Of a stretch of 64,000 nucleotides of DNA, positions 25,619-36,648 are shown piece by piece. The position numbers were made by a program, and so were the translations under genes. The notes below the pieces were generated by a model, which was not told where the DNA came from, made no database searches, and saw only the letters and a list, made by a program, of their open reading frames with translations. The stretch's first letter is position 1, and the number at the start of each line of letters is the position of its first letter. Source of the stretch: Dichotomocladium elegans (lineage: Eukaryota > Mucoromycota > Mucoromycetes > Mucorales > Lichtheimiaceae); the NCBI GenBank assembly GCA_025716815.1, contig JAIXMN010000002.1, positions 2,108,001 to 2,172,000 on the forward strand, in the 5' to 3' direction.

Positions 25619-28600
25619 ATGACGGATATTGGTTTTGAAAACTTGAAAATCTCGGACCGTCATCACGACCCTGCCAGCGAAAACGAATTACCTAGCCATC
25701 AGATTCATTCTGGTTCTCACATGATGACCGGTCCTCCGGGAATTCAAGTGGAAGGTGTGATATGGGACGATGGTGCTTACCAGGAGGAAGACGATGATGA
25801 CCAACCGCTTTCGGTACCCCATTTTGGCAACAATAAAGACAATACTACAATGGCTGAACATTCCACGTCACCACCACCCCCTCTACTCCAGCAACAGCAA
25901 GGCGCTCCCCGCCCATTATCTGTTCGCAATCAAGCAGCTGTTCAAATCAACTCGATGCGTCCCGCCCGATTTATCAAAGCTGATCATCAAGCAACGCACC
26001 CTGCGGCTGGGTCTGTACCTCCCGAGATGCAGCCAGTTCAGCATCTTTATGAACTCTTTCTGGCCAAGACATACATGGAGGGATATCTATACAGAAAGAA
26101 CGAGTCGAAGCGGCCAGACCACGAAGCATGGATTCGATCGTACGTAGAACTGTCCGGGCCGGTGCTAACCATGTGGGACGCTGACCAGGAGGAAGGGGAA
26201 GTGCTACCCCACTATCTTAATATATCCGATGCCTCTGCCGAACTGAATGACCAAGGGAATATCTCCCTAAAAGCCGGCGGCGCAAACAGATACCTTTTCG
26301 AAGTCGACCATGGAGACGAGCGGATTGTTCTCGACTGGTGGCTTCGAGCCATCCGCCTATCAATCTTTGAGGGATCTCGAATCCATGAGATTTATACAAA
26401 AAAGATAATCATGCGCCATAAAAACGCTGGCGAAGATGGCAATGATGACGAAGACCTCCTTGCTAAGCCTATACCCAAGATGGAAGGTTTCCTGCAAGTT
26501 CGGTTCGGAGGTGGCAATGACTGGCAAAAGTACTGGGTCGTGGTCTCTGACAGACGGGACTCAAAGAAGCTATTCGGCAAGAAATCAGTGCCTTCGCGCG
26601 GCCAACTCATGTTTTACGAATCTAAAAGGTCAAAGCAGCCCATCAAGACGTTGACAAACATTTCGCAGGCGTACACGATATATCCCGAAACGCCACAGCT
26701 CATTGATATGGCGACCTTACTCAAGGCTGACGGCGTGGTCGGCGCAAACGAAGATGGTGAAGGTGGTCAACCTGCAAGCGTCTTGATGATGACATCAAGC
26801 ACCCGCGAACTTGTTCAATGGCTCGTTGGCGTGTTTGATGCCTTCAAGCTCTATGGCCGCCCTTCGCAGCTGCTCCGTGATCCCACCAATCCGAACTCGC
26901 TGAATTTTGGGGAGAGTGTACCGGGCTATCGGCTATTTTTGGAGATTGAGGACTTGGGTCCCATGGATGTGCATGAGGATACTATGGCGAAGAACCGGGT
27001 GACAATGACAAACGCGATGTTTAACAAGTTTAAGCAACCTGGTGCAGCAGCAGGACAAACAGGGCAAAGCAGTGGCGGTATGGGTGTAAGAACCAATAGT
27101 ATGCCCCAGATTGCCCAAATGCAGAGTCTTCCTGCCGGCTCTCAGACATCCCGTCAACGTGCTGTCTCGGCTGATACCGAGCCTAAGATGGGAAATTCTG
27201 GCATTTCTCACGCGTCTATGTATGGTGTCCAGCCGCCGCAACCTGCGGGTCAGCCCTCCATGATGCAACATCAGCAGCAGCAGCGTACATCAGCTATGCC
27301 GCCACGAACTCAAGGGGGCAAAATCATCTACGCCAGCGACGATAGCGATGAGGAAGATGAGGAGGTAGACGACAGTGAAGATGACGACGACGATTCTGTT
27401 TTTGGCGATAGCAAACCTCAGCGATCACCAACTAATGCCAACTTGCCAGTACCGACTACTTCTGGAACTTCATATCCCGCGACTTCCACATCTGAAATAC
27501 GCACGAACAGCGACCGCGAAAGCAGAATCTCTGATCGCTCTAGCCGCAACTCTGACAGGATCTCAGATGTAGTAGATACAAAGAAGAGTCCCCGTCTTAA
27601 GGTCAATCCCAGTCCCAGCTTGAGCGGATCAGACGATGAGAGCGAGGAAGACAACGATGACGAATCGGATATCAGCGATGGCGAATACATGCCCCACCAA
27701 CCCAAGTCGCGCTTTGCTCACTCATCACATATGAACAATGCCAGTTCCAGTCGACTCAACACAGCCATGCCTCCCCCGGAGGATGAGATGACGTCCTATG
27801 ATATCGATCAGCAGCAGCACCAGCAAATGATGGACATGTACGGCTATCATGGATATCAGCAGCAACAGTATCTCGCCGTTGACGAAGATGGTCCTATCAT
27901 CCCGCAGCTCGGTGAAGACTTTGCAAACCCTAATAGCTTATTAGGGTCAGTAAGAAATGATCACGGTGCATCCATACGAGACCAAGCCGAATACGCCAAG
28001 GCCACTGGCCAGCCGCTTATCCAGGTGGCACAGAAGCAAACGGAACCACGTGGTGGTCTGGTGGGCATGATTTCTCAGATCGAACACGAGAAAAAGGATC
28101 ACAAGAACCGACGACTAGAGGCTGAGCGGGAGCGCATGATGGAGCGGGAACGGTTCATGGCGCAGCAACAGCAACAGCAACAGCAGTCCATGATGGTAAG
28201 GAATGGATGGCAAAGAGGGAGTATGAGGAAGAAGCACTCAAAGATGGATGTAGGGTAATCCCATGATGGGTATGATGGACCCTCGCATGACGATGATGCA
28301 GCCGAACATGATGATGGGTGGTATGATGATGCCCATGATGGATCCTCGGATGTCAATGATGGCGCCAAATATGATGATGATGCCAATGATGGATCCACGC
28401 ATGTCCATGATGCCTTCTACCTTAATGGGCGGCAACAGCGCTGCTGGTATGACAGGTGGAAATCAGCATGCATCCATGATGATGCCACCAAGCTCGATGG
28501 CAGGCGGAAACCCGCATGCATCCATGATGATGCCGCCAGGCACGATGGCGGGTAGTAACCAACATGCGTCCATGATGATGCCTCCTATGATGGATCCTCG

Positions 28601-28772
28601 AATGTCCATGATGACGCCCAACATGATGATGTACGGCATGTGGAACAATGGGTATAACAACAGCAGCACTCAATTTGGAATCAATGAAGAAGATGACGAG
28701 GATGATGATCTGCCTCTTGGTGCAACCAACCCGACAAAGTCGTCCTCTACCAGCAACCGGGCAAAGAAATAA
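25619..28772 (+). CDS. Caf120/Skg3-like PH-domain protein with Met-rich C-terminal repeats
   Basis: Two exons (25619-28195, 28254-28772) joined by a 58-nt GT-AG intron give 1031 residues. A disordered start holds poly-Pro and Gln runs. Then come two pleckstrin-homology-like regions: TYMEGYLYRKNESKRPDHEAWI with RSYVELSGPVLTMWDA (about 150-265), and PKMEGFLQVRFGGGNDWQKYWV (about 285-420), followed by GYRLFLEIEDLG. This arrangement fits the fungal Caf120/Skg3 family, linked in yeast to the CCR4-NOT complex and cell polarity. The remaining half is Ser/Asp/Glu-rich and disordered, with Gln tracts. The C-terminal exon is very unusual: repeated MMDPRMSMM units separated by NQHASMMMPP blocks, then an acidic NEEDDEDDDLP tail. 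The first exon's extension past the splice site (to 28258) is the unspliced reading. Ends tail to tail with threonine synthase. Confidence 0.8.
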
Positions 28773-28929
28773 CTTGGAGTGGTATTTTCAGGTCACGCCT
28801 TTCTCATTTCTCCTCCCCCCCCCTCGCACTTTTATCAGTCAAAACTCTCGAAGACCCCGTTTTATACTAGTTTTTCTTTTCTTTGTGTTCCCATCTAATC
28901 CAAAATGCACACATACACACCATCCCATG

Positions 28930-28953
28930 ATATATATATATATATATATATAT
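28930..28953. repeat. (AT)n microsatellite
   Basis: Twelve AT units in the 3' flank between the convergent PH-domain and threonine synthase genes. Confidence 0.95.
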
Positions 28954-29140
28954 CCCTCTGCATCGAGCTTTGAAAAAGTAAACCAACAAGAAGTAAGAAT
29001 TGAGTAATGCGTGGTTGAACTGCTTGATCTCTATTTAGGAGAATATTATATCTAAATGATTTTTTGATGGGAGGAGGGAGAGGGTGGTAGGCAGTGACAA
29101 AGTACGGAAGTGACAGGTACGAAGGGAATAAAAATTAGTT

Positions 29141-30752
29141 TCAGATGGTTTGCTCGTTCTGGAGTTCGCGTTCAATGACATCCATGATAAGTTGGGGTTC
29201 GGGCCGATCGACGGACACGACCTTGCGCTCCTTGTCTAGCAGACCAATGAACTCGGTAGGCAGGACGTCTTTATCAAAGTTAAATCCCTGGACGGGCTTC
29301 AGTGCGGTTTCGACAGCGTCTGAGAATTTTGCTGGGTGAGCGGTGGCGAGCGCGACGACGATATCCTTTCCGGCCGGGTAAGGTGACAAACGGCGCTCCT
29401 TAGCGATGCGCTCCGCTGCAGTGACACCAACCGAGGTGTGAGGGTCGAGGACGTAACTGGAGGCATCATAGCACTGGCGGATGGACTCGATGGTCTGCTT
29501 GTCAGTCACCATGGCCGCATCGAATATCTCGCGGGCCTTGAGGACGACCTTGTCGCTGACACGGAAGCTGCCCTGCTCCTTAAGTTGCTGCATCCATCCC
29601 AGGACTGTCGATCCCGCCGCATCCGCGTCGCCGTTGCACTCGGCATCGCGGGCAAGGAACCACAGCAGGCGTTCAAAGTTGGAAGAGACCAGAATGTCCA
29701 TGGCAGGCGACAAGGTCTCTTTGACATTGCCATCCGCACCCGTCTGCTTCTCGTACGCATGCGTCTCAAAGAACCGATACAGGATATCATTCTCGTTCGT
29801 GGCGACAATCAGCTTCGCAGCAGGCAGGCCCATGCGATACGCAAAGTAACCGGCAAGCACATCACCGAAGTTGCCAGTCGGGACGGAAAAGTGCATGTGG
29901 ATGGCCTCGTCGGACGAAGGCTCAATGTTGAGCGATCGATGGAGCAAGAAGTACGCCTGGAAATAGTACACGGTCTGGGCAAGAATACGAGCCCAGTTGA
30001 TCGAATTGACAGCTCCCAAATGGTGCTTGTCGTTGAAGGCCTTATTACCAAAGAGCGTCTTGACCATATCCTGGCAATCATCAAAGGTTCCCTTGACAGC
30101 CAGATTGTGCACGTTCTTGTCTAGCACGGTAGTCATCTGAGCTTCTTGGATAGGGCTAACACGACCTTCGGGATGCAGAATAAAGACGGACACATTCTTC
30201 TTGTTGCGAAGGCCGTAGATAGCAGCACTGCGCAATTTGTTGCGGTTCGTTAGCTCCCAAAAAAAAATGGTCTACCATGCCTTTTTACCTGCCAGTATCG
30301 CCCGACGTGGCACCCACCACAGTCAAGCGGTGCACCGCACCCGATGTATCAGTGCGGTTGCGACGCTCCAAAAAGTACTCGAATAAGTTACCCACGAACT
30401 GAAGAGCCACGTCCTTGAACGCGAAGGTGGGACCATGGAACAGTTCGAGAACATAGTGATCGTCCCGGATTTTCGCCAAAGGTGTGATATCTTTGTTGCG
30501 GAACGTCGCATATGACCGGTCAATGAGCCCCTTCAGATCCGCCCGTGGAATCTCAGTTTCGTCAATGTACAAGCTCAAGACCTCGAGGGCAAGTTCCTGG
30601 TAGCTGAGGTTGGCCCAAGCCTTGCGCCAGTTGGCAGGCAAGGTAGGGATCGTCTCAGGAATGAACAGACCGCCGTCGGGCGACAGACCGACCATGACGG
30701 CCTCCTCAAACGTATAACCTTTCACTTGTCCACGAGTCGATCGGTACTTCAT
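29141..30752 (-). CDS. thr4: Threonine synthase
   Basis: PLP enzyme turning O-phosphohomoserine into threonine, the last step of threonine synthesis. Exons 30289-30752 and 29141-30227 sum to 1551 nt, 516 residues. The protein starts MKYRSTRGQVKGYTFEEAV, then LSPDGGLFIPE. The PLP Lys lies in HGPTFAFKDVALQ. VVGATSGDTGSAAIYGLR spans the intron, so the join is certain. Next come GNVHNLAVKGTFDDCQ-type and GAVNSINWARI motifs and the phosphate-binding VPTGNFGDVLAGYFA. The C-terminus holds LATAHPAKFSDAVE. Length and order fit the fungal Thr4 class. The intron is 61 nt. A 228-codon open frame on the plus strand inside it is a shadow. Confidence 0.97.
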
Positions 30753-32002
30753 GCTGAGCTAAAGAAACTGAAAAGTTGAAGGAAAAAGAAAGCGATATTA
30801 TCTGGGCTTATTTTTTTTTCTGTAGAGATGATATGCAGTGAGTCATGATTTTGATTCGTTCGCCGTCCGTACTTTTTCCCCGTTTGTTTTTGGAATAAGA
30901 TCAGAATCAACCCAATCAAATCGTATACCACCATCCCCCTCCCCCAATGGACAGATCCACTGCCCATCGAAGAAAAAGAAGAGGCGGGAAGGGCGAAGAT
31001 GGCACCATTCTTCCGCTAATGCGGTTTGCCTAGATGCCAAACGAATCATAGAGCCTCTTGACCTCTTTCGCTCATTCCAGAAACATGCGCTTCGATTGTG
31101 TAACCAAAACGACAGGGGCTGGGATGACAGGATTCGCAGTTCGGGCCAGTGAGGCGCTCGCGCGCCAAGTCCCTGTCGGCTACCCGTTCAGAATATTGCT
31201 TGCACGTCTCTAACAAAGCGTACTGTGGGTCCTCTACTCTATGGCATCCAAAGATAACAGGGCATGACGTTTGTTTCTCGTGGATAGGATGTGGTACGAG
31301 ATGATCTACATGTCCCTCAACCTCAATTCGGTCTCCTTTAGGAATGACGTGCGTTGCAGAACATTGTAAATATTGCTCTGAAGAGAGCTTGCAAAATTGG
31401 ATAAAGATAATCTGTCAGACATAAGCCACCAAGTGCTGGATAGGAGGGGGGAGTGTGAGTTGATCTCAGGCATGTCTCGAGGGTATTAGTTCTCAAATTG
31501 AATCCCATATTGGGTATTTGATATTTTACCATCGTCATGTCTTCTTCAATGGCCAGCATAGAAGAGAAGCCTATGTAGGTTGTCCAGTAGTTTGGAGACG
31601 TACTGCGGATCGCACCAATCTCTCTCTGTCTCTAAGAGAATGGCTTAACAAACATGAGGGAATATTTATAGCAGGACGAGGTCCACGTTCTTCCCAAGAC
31701 GCAGTGGCTGCTCTCATTCCTTTAGGGTAGTCTTTCTTTTCACAGGTACAATCAATCCCCATGAAGTGGATACCTTGGTTCCGTTTTCATGCCAGGAACT
31801 TACAAACTTCTTTAACTGGCAAGATTGATAACACCCTACAGCGTCTGAAACAAAATAACATCTTTCTCTCTCTGTCTATCTGTCTGTCTCTTCCCAGTCC
31901 CCGCCCTCATTCTGTTCTTCTTCCCTTTCCTCCTTTTCCACCCAACAAAATAATTATCGCAATAATAATAAAAAAAAATCCGACCATCTTGTTCTCTTCC
32001 CA
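30753..32002. other. Interval between threonine synthase and the R3HCC1L-like gene
   Basis: The part next to 30753 is the threonine synthase promoter. No supported gene follows. CT-rich tracts (31860-31930) lead into the next start codon and are likely a promoter or leader. Confidence 0.4.
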
Positions 32003-33236
32003 ATGAGCAGTGCAGAAAAGCCTCGGCGAAAGCCAATTCAAATATACGTACCACGCCATCGCCGAGTCGCAACAACATCCGACGAACCACCCGAGAATCC
32101 TGGTCGAATTTCTTCTGCCCCGCCCCGATTGGACTCATCCAATCCGTCAGAAGAAGTTGTTCGCCGTGGCCGAGGACAATTCCGTGCGCCTTCAGACGTC
32201 ATGTCTCCGGCCGTGCCATCACCACCCCGCATCGATAACGCATCGACGTTGATTACGCAACAGGAGCTTGCCAGCGCCATGGAAAATCTTTGCCTGGGAA
32301 AAACCTCGCCATCTTCTCCGAAGGAAGACTGGGAGGATCTGCTTGGTGATGATGACAATAGCGAAGAAGAAGTAGAATATAGATCAAGAGAGATCCCATC
32401 TAGGACGACAGCAGCAACCGCCATGAAAAGTAATGATAACTATATCATTTCATGATATGTCCCGAGACGAAACAGAACTGACGACAGATGTGTACACATG
32501 TACTCTTCCTCCCTACCCACCTCTCTCTTCTCTCTCTCATATCTATGCATACATACAAAAGCAGGCGATTCAATAGAGCATCTCACCACTGTGCTTGAAT
32601 GTTCGGGTTTTCCGGCATCATACAAGACACACCATATTCACGACATATTTCGAATATACGAGGACATGCCAGGTGGTTTCAAGTTGAAATGGATGGACGA
32701 TACAAGAGTGCTCATTCTTTTTGGCAATGCTGCTACGGGTAAGAAGCGAGAGGATGAAGAGAATGCACATAGAAATCCTCAATCAAACCGAAATATAGCA
32801 AAGAAGGCGTACATTGATAACCTCGACAATCCGCAGGCAAAGATCACGCCCTACACAGGCCCTGTTGAGTTTCACATCTGCAAGTAGACCGTTTTCTTTT
32901 TGTCGCGTTGGGTAATGATTAGATCTGTCTGGCTGACAGCAATGAGCAGCATCCGATGGCGCACCGATACCTCAACGGCCGGTGACAACAGATATGGTGG
33001 CACGACGGCTTGTCCACGGAGCACTAGGCATGCGGAGACCTACGCAGACTGCAGAACAACGCCAAGCTGAAAAGGACATGTTACAAGCAGTACGAGGTAA
33101 GTGTGCACGGCAGAGGGGGTGGGGGAAGAGATGCAACTCATCTGACGACCATGTTTATGAAGATCAACGGGAGGCAAAAAAGCAGCAGGCTGCTCTAAGT
33201 GAACAATTAAACACTGATGCATTTTACGACAAGTGA
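32003..33236 (+). CDS. R3HCC1L-like RNA-associated protein
   Basis: Five exons (32003-32429, 32565-32738, 32799-32879, 32950-33096, 33163-33236) sum to 903 nt, 300 residues. The start has the family's short basic motif (RKPIQIYVPRHRR). A disordered acidic linker follows, then an RRM-like fold (HLTTVLECSGFPASYKTHHI, GGFKLKWMDDTRVLILFGNA, AKKAYIDNLDNPQAKITPY), as in human R3HCC1 and R3HCC1L, which associate with mRNA and the exon-junction complex. The C-terminus is a charged helix (AEQRQAEKDMLQAVRDQREA). The third intron works only with a GC donor (GCAAGTAG at 32880). Without splicing, a TAG follows at once, and no GT donor gives the right phase. The R3H domain proper is not visible. Function in fungi is not known to me. 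Confidence 0.75.
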
Positions 33237-33489
33237 GGAATGAAGAATAGAAGACACTTCCTTGGCGTTTAGATTTCAATATTCCTACAAACAATGTTTA
33301 TTGCTTTCATTTATATATCGGCGTTGTCATGTATGGATGCGGTGTGCGGGAGTGTATGTGTGAAAAGCGGGAGGAGGAGACGGCGGTGGGGGAAAAAATA
33401 AGCTAAGCGAAATACAAGGATGACACGGGGGAAGAAAGGAAGCGGAAGAAATGGATTGATCTATTCTATAATGATGGTAGCGGAGCAAT

Positions 33490-36400
33490 TTACCATTCAT
33501 CCTCGTCAGAGTACACTTCCTCACCACGCTTGCGACGCTCCATGCGCTCCTTCTTCTTCTTGCGGAGCTCCTTGGAGCTCAATTTCTCCTTCTTCTTGAC
33601 AGCCTTGATGGTGTTACCCTGGGCATCGACCATGTCCTCAGCTTCCTCTTCCTTGATGGCGGTGGTACCATTGCCAGAGACCCAGTTGTGGCCAGAGGCA
33701 ACGAGCTCACCATTGTCGACCTTCCAGACTTCAGTGCAGAGGGCCTCCGAGAATTGACGGTTGTGAGTAACAATGACAACACCACCACCGTACTCCTTGA
33801 TGGCACCGGCAAGAGCACCGAGCGAGTCACGATCCAAGTAGTTGGTAGGTTCGTCAAGAACAAGCATGTGGGGTCTGTTCCACATGGCAGCACCAATGAC
33901 CAACTTGACCTTCTGACCACCAGAGAGACCACGGATACGGGAGTGAGTGGCGAACTCGGGCTCAAGACCAACCTCAGTAAGGTGCTTCTCGATTTCCTTG
34001 GAGGTCAAGGGACGGTTGAGACCCATCTTGGCGGCTTCTTGAGCATCAACCTCGGCGATCTTCTTGGCGAAACCCATCTGCTCAAGACGCTGGCGGGAGA
34101 TCCAGGAGTTCTCGACAGAGGACTTGCCGACCCACTGGACTTCGTACTCGTACGACTGCTTGAGCTTGCGACGGCCAACGATCTCCTCGACAACGCGCTT
34201 CTCGCCATCAATGACGAAGGCCTGGTTCATCTGCTTCTCCTCTTCCTCAGTGATGACGCGGTCGACCTTATCAAGCTCCTCACGATCTTCACCGGTAGCG
34301 TAACGCCACTGGATGTATTCGTTGGGCGTGCTGTCCAAATGCTTCTCAATGTGGTGGAAAGCGTGCTGGGCAACGTAGGCAATACGCAAGTTGGGATGCT
34401 TCCAGACAGTGCCGCACTCGGTCTCGAGCTCACCAGTGAGCAACTTGATCAAGGTGGACTTACCGGCACCGTTGGGGCCAATGACAGCAACACGGGAGGC
34501 AAGCGAGCACTGCATGGAAATGTTCTTGAGCTGCTTGCGACCGGAACCGGGATATGAGAAGTCAACATTCTTCATCTTCAAGATAGCGCGCTCCTTGGTC
34601 TTGATACCCTCCAGCATACCGGGCTCGGGGAAGCGGAAAGCAATCTGGGCGGCCTCAAGAGAGTAGTACGAAGCAGCAGCGGGAACCTTCTTAACGAACT
34701 CAGAAAGGTTGCCACCGTAACGCTTGAGCTTGTAGTTCTTCTCGTAGTGGATAATATCGGTACAGACGTGATCCAAGAAACCGGAGTCGTGGGACACAAT
34801 GATGGAGGTGACAGTCTTCAAACCAGTCAAGTAGTTCTCCAACCAAGCAACGTTGACAACGTCCAAATGGTTAGTAGGTTCGTCAAGAAGCAAGATATCA
34901 GCGTTCATAAGCATAGCACGGGCAAGAGCAAGCTTCATCTTCCAGCCACCGGAAAGCGAACCAATAGCCTGGCGGGTAACCATGTCCTCGGAGAAACCGT
35001 AGTCACGGAGGATCTGCGTAACCTTGGCGCGGTCCTTGGTCTCAACACCCTCGGACTGAATAATGAAATCGACCAAGAGAGTATCGGCGACGGAACCATC
35101 GATATCGTGCTCGACGTAAACAGTCTTGAGCTCGGATTTGGGAGGGAAGCCCTCAACCTGCTCGTTGGCAATGGCACGCATAAGAGTGGACTTACCACAG
35201 CCGTTATGGCCGCAAAGACCGTATCTTCGGCCACGCTTGAGACGGAGAGCAGTGCGGTTAAGCAGGATCTTGGCACCGTAAGCGAGCGAGAATTCACAGT
35301 TGCAGAGATCCTCACCCTCATCATCCTCCTCCTCGGGGTCACGGGGAGTCACAGCCTCTTCACACTTATCAAGAGCCTTGACGACAAGGGCATCAGCGTC
35401 AGCAGCGGCAATGAAAGCCTTGAGGTACTTCGAAAGAGTGCTGATCCAGACGTTCTTGAAGAAGTTCTTAGCAACGCAAAGAGCCAAAGCAACATCGGCA
35501 GTGTGCTTGACAATAGGCTCATAAGCAGCATCGATGTTAGCAGGAAGAAGCTCCTTGAAGGCGTTCTGGACCTTCTCGGTCTTGGCAGCCTTGGTCAGAA
35601 TCTCAACGTTGGAAGTACCAACGCGCTGGAGAGTGGCCAAAGCCTTCTGGACAACACCACGACATTCGGGGTCGGCGACGACATCCTGAACCTTCTCCAA
35701 GGCGGGGAGCAAGAGGGGAAGGAAGGGAGCAGCAACCTCGGGATCATCGACAAGCTTGCACATGTTGTCGATAATCAACGCAGACTTACGCTTAATGGGG
35801 GTGGCGCGCTCGTTCAAACCACGGCTCAAGAGAGGAACCATGATGGAGAGGGTGGCAGAGTCGACCTCCTGGACAAAGGTGGTGGCACCGAGCAAGTGGA
35901 TGGTCTCGGGGACGTTCTCGGGTTTGTTGATACAGGCAATGACGGCGGGAATGAAACGTTCAATATCCTTGTTCTCAACCAAGCCGCAAATGTTGCCCAT
36001 AGTAGCGGTGGCAGCCTTCTTGACATCAGCCTTCGTGTCCCACATGCAGTCGGAGACAACGGGGATGACATCGGGAATGCAGTGGAAGAACGCCTCGGCC
36101 TTGAGCTTGACGAGGTCATCGAGAAGAGCAAGCGAGAGCATCTTGGTCTGCCACTTGCACGAGTTACCCAAACCTTCAAGGAGGACAGGGACGATGCTGG
36201 CGGTAGCATAGAGATCGAACTTGGCAACAATGTTCTTGGCAGCCGCAGCAGCGCTATTCTTGATGGCAGCCTGCTTCTCGGCCTGGAGCTCCAAAAGGCC
36301 GGCCAAGAAGGGAAGGATGTAGGGCTCAACCTGACCTTCAACGTTGCTGTCGGTAAGGGCCTGGATGACAGCAATGGCACCCTGACGGGCACCAGCGTTC

Positions 36401-36648
36401 TTCTTGTTGGCAAGGTCCTTGGCAATGGCTTCCGAGATGCCGTACTGCGAGAGCGACTGAATACCGGTGCTGTTGACGAAGGCAGCAACCTCCTTGGCAG
36501 CTTGCTCACGGTCGGCATCAGCAGCGCCAGCGAGAGACTTCAAAAGCTCGGCAGCCTTCTTAGTCTCAACCTCGCTAGGGGCAGCGACCTTCTTGATCTC
36601 GACGTTGACAGGGGCGTTCTTGGCGGGAGCGGGGGTGGCGGCGGGCAT
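33490..36648 (-). CDS. tef3: Translation elongation factor 3 (ABC-F ATPase)
   Basis: Fungal ribosome-bound ATPase that clears the E site and helps tRNA delivery. A single intronless frame of 1052 residues runs from MPAATPAPAK. The open frame extends 33 codons further upstream, but this Met gives the usual start. About residues 40-330 are HEAT repeats (DVKKAATATMGNICGLVENK is typical). The first ABC module has GLCGHNGCGKSTLMRAI, LSGGWKMKLALARAML and ILLLDEPTNHLD. The second has GPNGAGKSTLIKLL, GLSGGQKVKLVIGAAMW and MLVLDEPTNYLDRDSL. It carries the EF-3-specific chromodomain insert (YEYEVQWVGKSSVENSW). The C-terminus is Lys/Arg-rich (KELRKKKKERMERRKRG). Codon use is strongly biased, as in highly expressed genes, and it creates a 637-codon shadow frame on the other strand. 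Convergent with the R3HCC1L-like gene. Confidence 0.98.
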   Translation of the reverse strand: MPAATPAPAKNAPVNVEIKKVAAPSEVETKKAAELLKSLAGAADADREQAAKEVAAFVNSTGIQSLSQYGISEAIAKDLANKKNAGARQGAIAVIQALTDSNVEGQVEPYILPFLAGLLELQAEKQAAIKNSAAAAAKNIVAKFDLYATASIVPVLLEGLGNSCKWQTKMLSLALLDDLVKLKAEAFFHCIPDVIPVVSDCMWDTKADVKKAATATMGNICGLVENKDIERFIPAVIACINKPENVPETIHLLGATTFVQEVDSATLSIMVPLLSRGLNERATPIKRKSALIIDNMCKLVDDPEVAAPFLPLLLPALEKVQDVVADPECRGVVQKALATLQRVGTSNVEILTKAAKTEKVQNAFKELLPANIDAAYEPIVKHTADVALALCVAKNFFKNVWISTLSKYLKAFIAAADADALVVKALDKCEEAVTPRDPEEEDDEGEDLCNCEFSLAYGAKILLNRTALRLKRGRRYGLCGHNGCGKSTLMRAIANEQVEGFPPKSELKTVYVEHDIDGSVADTLLVDFIIQSEGVETKDRAKVTQILRDYGFSEDMVTRQAIGSLSGGWKMKLALARAMLMNADILLLDEPTNHLDVVNVAWLENYLTGLKTVTSIIVSHDSGFLDHVCTDIIHYEKNYKLKRYGGNLSEFVKKVPAAASYYSLEAAQIAFRFPEPGMLEGIKTKERAILKMKNVDFSYPGSGRKQLKNISMQCSLASRVAVIGPNGAGKSTLIKLLTGELETECGTVWKHPNLRIAYVAQHAFHHIEKHLDSTPNEYIQWRYATGEDREELDKVDRVITEEEEKQMNQAFVIDGEKRVVEEIVGRRKLKQSYEYEVQWVGKSSVENSWISRQRLEQMGFAKKIAEVDAQEAAKMGLNRPLTSKEIEKHLTEVGLEPEFATHSRIRGLSGGQKVKLVIGAAMWNRPHMLVLDEPTNYLDRDSLGALAGAIKEYGGGVVIVTHNRQFSEALCTEVWKVDNGELVASGHNWVSGNGTTAIKEEEAEDMVDAQGNTIKAVKKKEKLSSKELRKKKKERMERRKRGEEVYSDEDEW

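Noticed and set aside
29438..30124. 228-codon plus-strand frame inside threonine synthase
   Set aside because: Antisense shadow of a well-supported gene; repetitive Val/Gly/Asp-type composition typical of shadows.
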